In this document: positions 19,732 through 22,605 of the stretch, one piece after another
How positions within the stretch are numbered: the stretch's first letter is position 1
How the letters are laid out: each line of letters starts with the position of its first letter
Origin: Bacteroidales bacterium
GTDB lineage: Bacteria; Bacteroidota; Bacteroidia; Bacteroidales; UBA932
Direction of reading: 5' to 3'
DNA length: 22,605 nt
NCBI GenBank assembly: GCA_024681565.1
Contig: JAILAO010000085.1
Span: 1-22,605, forward strand
Notes under the pieces: model-generated
What the model was told of the DNA's origin: nothing
Databases searched by the model: none
What the model saw: the letters and a program-made list of their open reading frames with translations, nothing else
Program-made: the position numbers and the translations under genes

Positions 19732-22605
19732 ATGGACAGTAAGAAATATACCCTGTGGAACAGAATCTGTGCGGCCCTGGCCTTTGTGGTCTCGACCGTC
19801 ACCTATCTGTTGACCATCGAGCCCTCCGCATCTTTCTGGGACTGCGGCGAGTTTATAGCATCTTCCTACAAACTAGAAGTGGGACACCCGCCGGGAAATC
19901 CGGTCTTCCAGCTGTTCGCCCGTTTCTGTACTTTGTTCGGAGACAATATGCATGCGGCAATCCTCGTCAATGCGATGAGCGCCCTGTGCTCCGGTCTGAC
20001 GATCCTGTTCCTGTACCTGACGATTGTCTGGCTGGCCAAGCGGCTGATCCGTCCTGCCGGAGAGGGGGGCTACACCACCGCGCAGGCCGTCGCCCTTTTC
20101 GGCTCCGGACTTGTCGGGGCACTGGTCTATGCTTTCTCGGATACATTCTGGTTCTCCGCCGTCGAGGGTGAGGTGTATGCGATGTCCTCCCTGTTTACGG
20201 CGCTGGTATTCTGGCTGATGACGGTCTGGTATGACCGGGCCGAAGAACCGCATGCCCTGCGCTGGATCGTGTTGATCGCCTTCCTGATGGGCCTGAGCAT
20301 CGGTGTGCACCTGCTCAACCTGCTGGCCATTCCGGCGCTCGTCTTCATGTACTACTACAGACAGCGCGAGGACGGTCCCTTCACTTTCAAGGAACTGGTC
20401 AAGATCATGCTCGTGGGCGTACTGATCCTGGGCCTGCTGGTGTTCCTGTTCATCCCGTACTTGCCGAAGGTGGCGGCCTATTTCGACCTCTTCTTCGTCA
20501 ATGTCCTGGGACTGCCCTACAACAGCGGCGCCGCCTTCTTCCTCATCGCCCTGCTGGCCCTCCTTTTCTGGGGGATGTTCCGCACCCTGAAGAAGGAGAA
20601 AGTATTCCTGAATACGGTCCTGCTCTGCACGACGACGATCGTAATCGGTTTTTCCGTGTTCAGCATCGATATCATCCGCTCCTGCGCCAAGACCCCGACC
20701 AACGAATATCAGCCGGACAACGCCTTTACCCTGGTCCGCTACCTCTCCCGGGAACAGTACGGCTCCACGCCGCTCTTCTACGGGCAGTATTACGGAGCCC
20801 CCTATGACCTGAAGACGACGACCTACTGGGCGCCGCTGGACGGCAAATACAAGAAGGTCGAAGGGCCGATCGACGCCAATTACGAAGCTGCGGGCAAGAT
20901 GCTCTTCCCGCGTATGTGGAGCACCAGTCCGGACGGGAGCTACGAACGCTTCTATGAGACCTATACGGAAGGCAAGGGCCGGCGGGTCGCCGGCGCGACC
21001 GCCCGGAAACCGACGATGGGCGCCAATCTTTACTACTTTTTCGATTATCAGCTGAACTGGATGTACTGGCGTTACTTCATGTGGAATTTCGTCGGACGCC
21101 AGAACCAGATCCACGCCCCCAATCCGGGGGATATCTTCCACGGCAACTGGGAGAGCGGAGTCAAACCCATAGACGACCTGCGCCTGGGAGACCAGTCCGA
21201 TGCGCCGTCCACGCTCGCCGACGACAAAGGCAAGAACCATTACTATTTCCTGCCCTTGCTGCTGGGGCTGCTGGGCCTTTTCTTCCAGTTCGACCGCGAC
21301 AAGCGGGGCTGCTGGCTGACTTTCCTGATGTTCTTCATGACGGGCATCGCGATCGTCCTGTACCTCAACCAACCGCCTTTCCAGGTCCGGGAACGGGACT
21401 ATGCCTATGCCGGATCGTTCTACTTCTTCAGTGCCTGGGCCGGTCTGGCCGTCGCGGCGCTCTTTACCTGGATCGATGATGCCCGCAAGGGCCGGGACGG
21501 TCTGGTGACCGCCGCCGCACTGACGGTCCTGTGCCTGCTCGTGCCGGTGCAGATGGCTGCCCAGAACTGGGACGACCATGACCGTTCCAACCGCCGGACG
21601 GCGGTGGAAATGGCCCGCAACTATCTCAATTCGGTCGGAGAACACGGCATCCTGATTACCCACGGCGACAACGATACCTTCCCGCTCTGGTACGCCCAGG
21701 AGGTGGAAGATGTCCATACGGACGTGCGTATCTGCAATACCTCCCTGCTGGGTACCGACTGGCACATCGACCAGATGAAGTGGGCGGTCAACGAGTCTGC
21801 GCCGCTGCCGCTGACCGTCGGTCAGGACCAGTATCTCTACGGGACCAACGAATGGGTCCCCATCTATGACACCCAGGAACGCGAGATGAGCATCCGGGAT
21901 GTGATGGCCGTCTTCAAGCACCCCGAGATCAAGGCGCCGATGACGAGCGGGCGCAAGGTGGACTATATCCCCTCGCGCAAGATCGTGGTTCCCGTCAACA
22001 GGGAGAATGTCATCAAGTACGGCATCCTGGACGCCAAATATGCGGAGCAGATCCCGGATTCGATCGTGCTGAATATCTCCAAGGACAAAGAATACATCAG
22101 CAAGCCCGAGCTCTTCATGCTGGACCTCCTGTCCGGTTACGAGTGGGACCGCCCGCTGCACCTGCTGAACATGGGCGGCGACCTCAATATCGGGATCAAG
22201 GAGTATTTCGAATTCTGCGGCTATTCCTTCAAGTTCGTCCCGATCAAGAACAAGACGACCAGCACCGAGGCCGGATTCGTCGATACCGACGAACTCTATC
22301 GCCGGATGACGCAGGTGTACAGCTGGGACGAGCTGGCCCGGGACGATTATTTCATCGATTATCAGAACGAGTACACGCATCTCGGCGTGATGTCCGTGCG
22401 GAGTCTGTTCGTCACCTGCGCCGAGGCCTTCATGAAGGCGGGCGAGAACGACCGGGCCCTCGAGATGGTGGACAAGTGCTGCGAAGTGATGCAGCACTAC
22501 CCGCTGGAAACGGTTCCGCTCGGCTTCTCCGGCAACGACTACATGGTCGTCACCCTGGTCGAAGATTATTACAAGCTCGGCCAGCCGGACAAGGCACGGC
22601 AGCTG
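19732..22605 (+). CDS. DUF2723 family GT-C-like membrane protein, 3' end beyond the window
   Basis: The frame stays open from ATG 19732 to the window edge: 958 codons without a stop. The N-terminal hallmarks are WDCGEFIA (36-43), a GHPPGNPVF motif (51-59) and a run of hydrophobic helices to about residue 320; a soluble stretch follows, then more helices at about 500-590 and a large soluble C-terminal part containing ITHGDNDTFPLWYAQEV. This is the DUF2723 pattern, a protein O-mannosyltransferase-like (GT-C) membrane glycosyltransferase family common in Bacteroidetes. The conserved acidic pair Asp37/Glu40 sits where GT-C catalytic acids are expected. The last residues in view (about 885-958) contain helices like AFMKAGENDRALEMVDKC that resemble TPR units. 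Donor and acceptor cannot be read from the sequence. Confidence 0.92.
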   Translation, partial: MDSKKYTLWNRICAALAFVVSTVTYLLTIEPSASFWDCGEFIASSYKLEVGHPPGNPVFQLFARFCTLFGDNMHAAILVNAMSALCSGLTILFLYLTIVWLAKRLIRPAGEGGYTTAQAVALFGSGLVGALVYAFSDTFWFSAVEGEVYAMSSLFTALVFWLMTVWYDRAEEPHALRWIVLIAFLMGLSIGVHLLNLLAIPALVFMYYYRQREDGPFTFKELVKIMLVGVLILGLLVFLFIPYLPKVAAYFDLFFVNVLGLPYNSGAAFFLIALLALLFWGMFRTLKKEKVFLNTVLLCTTTIVIGFSVFSIDIIRSCAKTPTNEYQPDNAFTLVRYLSREQYGSTPLFYGQYYGAPYDLKTTTYWAPLDGKYKKVEGPIDANYEAAGKMLFPRMWSTSPDGSYERFYETYTEGKGRRVAGATARKPTMGANLYYFFDYQLNWMYWRYFMWNFVGRQNQIHAPNPGDIFHGNWESGVKPIDDLRLGDQSDAPSTLADDKGKNHYYFLPLLLGLLGLFFQFDRDKRGCWLTFLMFFMTGIAIVLYLNQPPFQVRERDYAYAGSFYFFSAWAGLAVAALFTWIDDARKGRDGLVTAAALTVLCLLVPVQMAAQNWDDHDRSNRRTAVEMARNYLNSVGEHGILITHGDNDTFPLWYAQEVEDVHTDVRICNTSLLGTDWHIDQMKWAVNESAPLPLTVGQDQYLYGTNEWVPIYDTQEREMSIRDVMAVFKHPEIKAPMTSGRKVDYIPSRKIVVPVNRENVIKYGILDAKYAEQIPDSIVLNISKDKEYISKPELFMLDLLSGYEWDRPLHLLNMGGDLNIGIKEYFEFCGYSFKFVPIKNKTTSTEAGFVDTDELYRRMTQVYSWDELARDDYFIDYQNEYTHLGVMSVRSLFVTCAEAFMKAGENDRALEMVDKCCEVMQHYPLETVPLGFSGNDYMVVTLVEDYYKLGQPDKARQL

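Noticed and set aside
19873..22497. An 874-codon open frame on the minus strand
   Set aside because: It lies wholly antisense to the DUF2723 gene, has low-complexity His/Gln/Arg/Glu-rich composition, and no recognisable domain. Long antisense frames arise from strong G/C third-position bias in the real gene.
1..22605. CRISPR array, insertion sequence, prophage or recent horizontal insert
   Set aside because: No spaced repeats, transposase, integrase, attachment-like repeats at the tRNA, or shift in base or codon use was seen.

Overview
The window looks like chromosomal DNA of a GC-rich member of the Bacteroidales (Bacteroidetes); I cannot resolve the family. The support is the malate dehydrogenase type, the fixed order SUI1-DUF4271-hemD-rnpA-yidD, a DUF2723 membrane protein, a DUF456 protein, Bacteroidetes-type promoters (-7 box TAnnTTTG), and A-rich or very short leaders with no clear Shine-Dalgarno. 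Genes are tightly packed, no stretch of 300 bases lacks a gene, and codon use looks even throughout. I see no insertion sequence, prophage, CRISPR array or integrated element.

Layout. 1-646: start of a ComM/YifB-type AAA+ gene (-, cut by the window edge) diverging from tsaE (+). 630-3693 (-): an ECF sigma factor, a protein that appears to join an anti-sigma domain, one inner-membrane helix, a long linker and an outer-membrane barrel, a strand-specific terminator, then an unrecognised lipoprotein gene. 3768-6232 (+): a TPR protein and an EnvC-like amidase activator, coupled by an ATGA overlap. 6229-8086: an Sfp-type phosphopantetheinyl transferase (-), malate dehydrogenase (+), a terminator and tRNA-Pro(UGG) (-). 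8165-10217 (+): a LolD-type ABC ATPase and a secreted SGNH esterase. 10214-12235: mutY (-), a small outer-membrane barrel (+), a bidirectional terminator, and a 98-residue EF-hand/helical-repeat protein (-). 12319-17073: a DUF456 membrane protein (+) facing transketolase-lepA-yqaA (-). 17229-19678 (-): SUI1/YciH, DUF4271, hemD, rnpA, yidD. 19732-end (+): a DUF2723 GT-C-like membrane protein that runs off the window.

Most genes are core functions: tRNA t6A modification, translation (LepA, SUI1, RNase P), central carbon metabolism (Mdh, Tkt), DNA repair (MutY), haem synthesis, and envelope building (LolD, EnvC-like, YidD, barrels). The most interesting signals are the sigma/trans-envelope anti-sigma pair, the EF-hand protein with a 29-residue tandem repeat, three convergent gene pairs sharing a YTAG stop overlap, promoters placed almost on the start codon, overlapping divergent promoters, and a perfect 32-bp palindrome centred on the yidD stop. 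I did not find a multi-gene system that I would call new.
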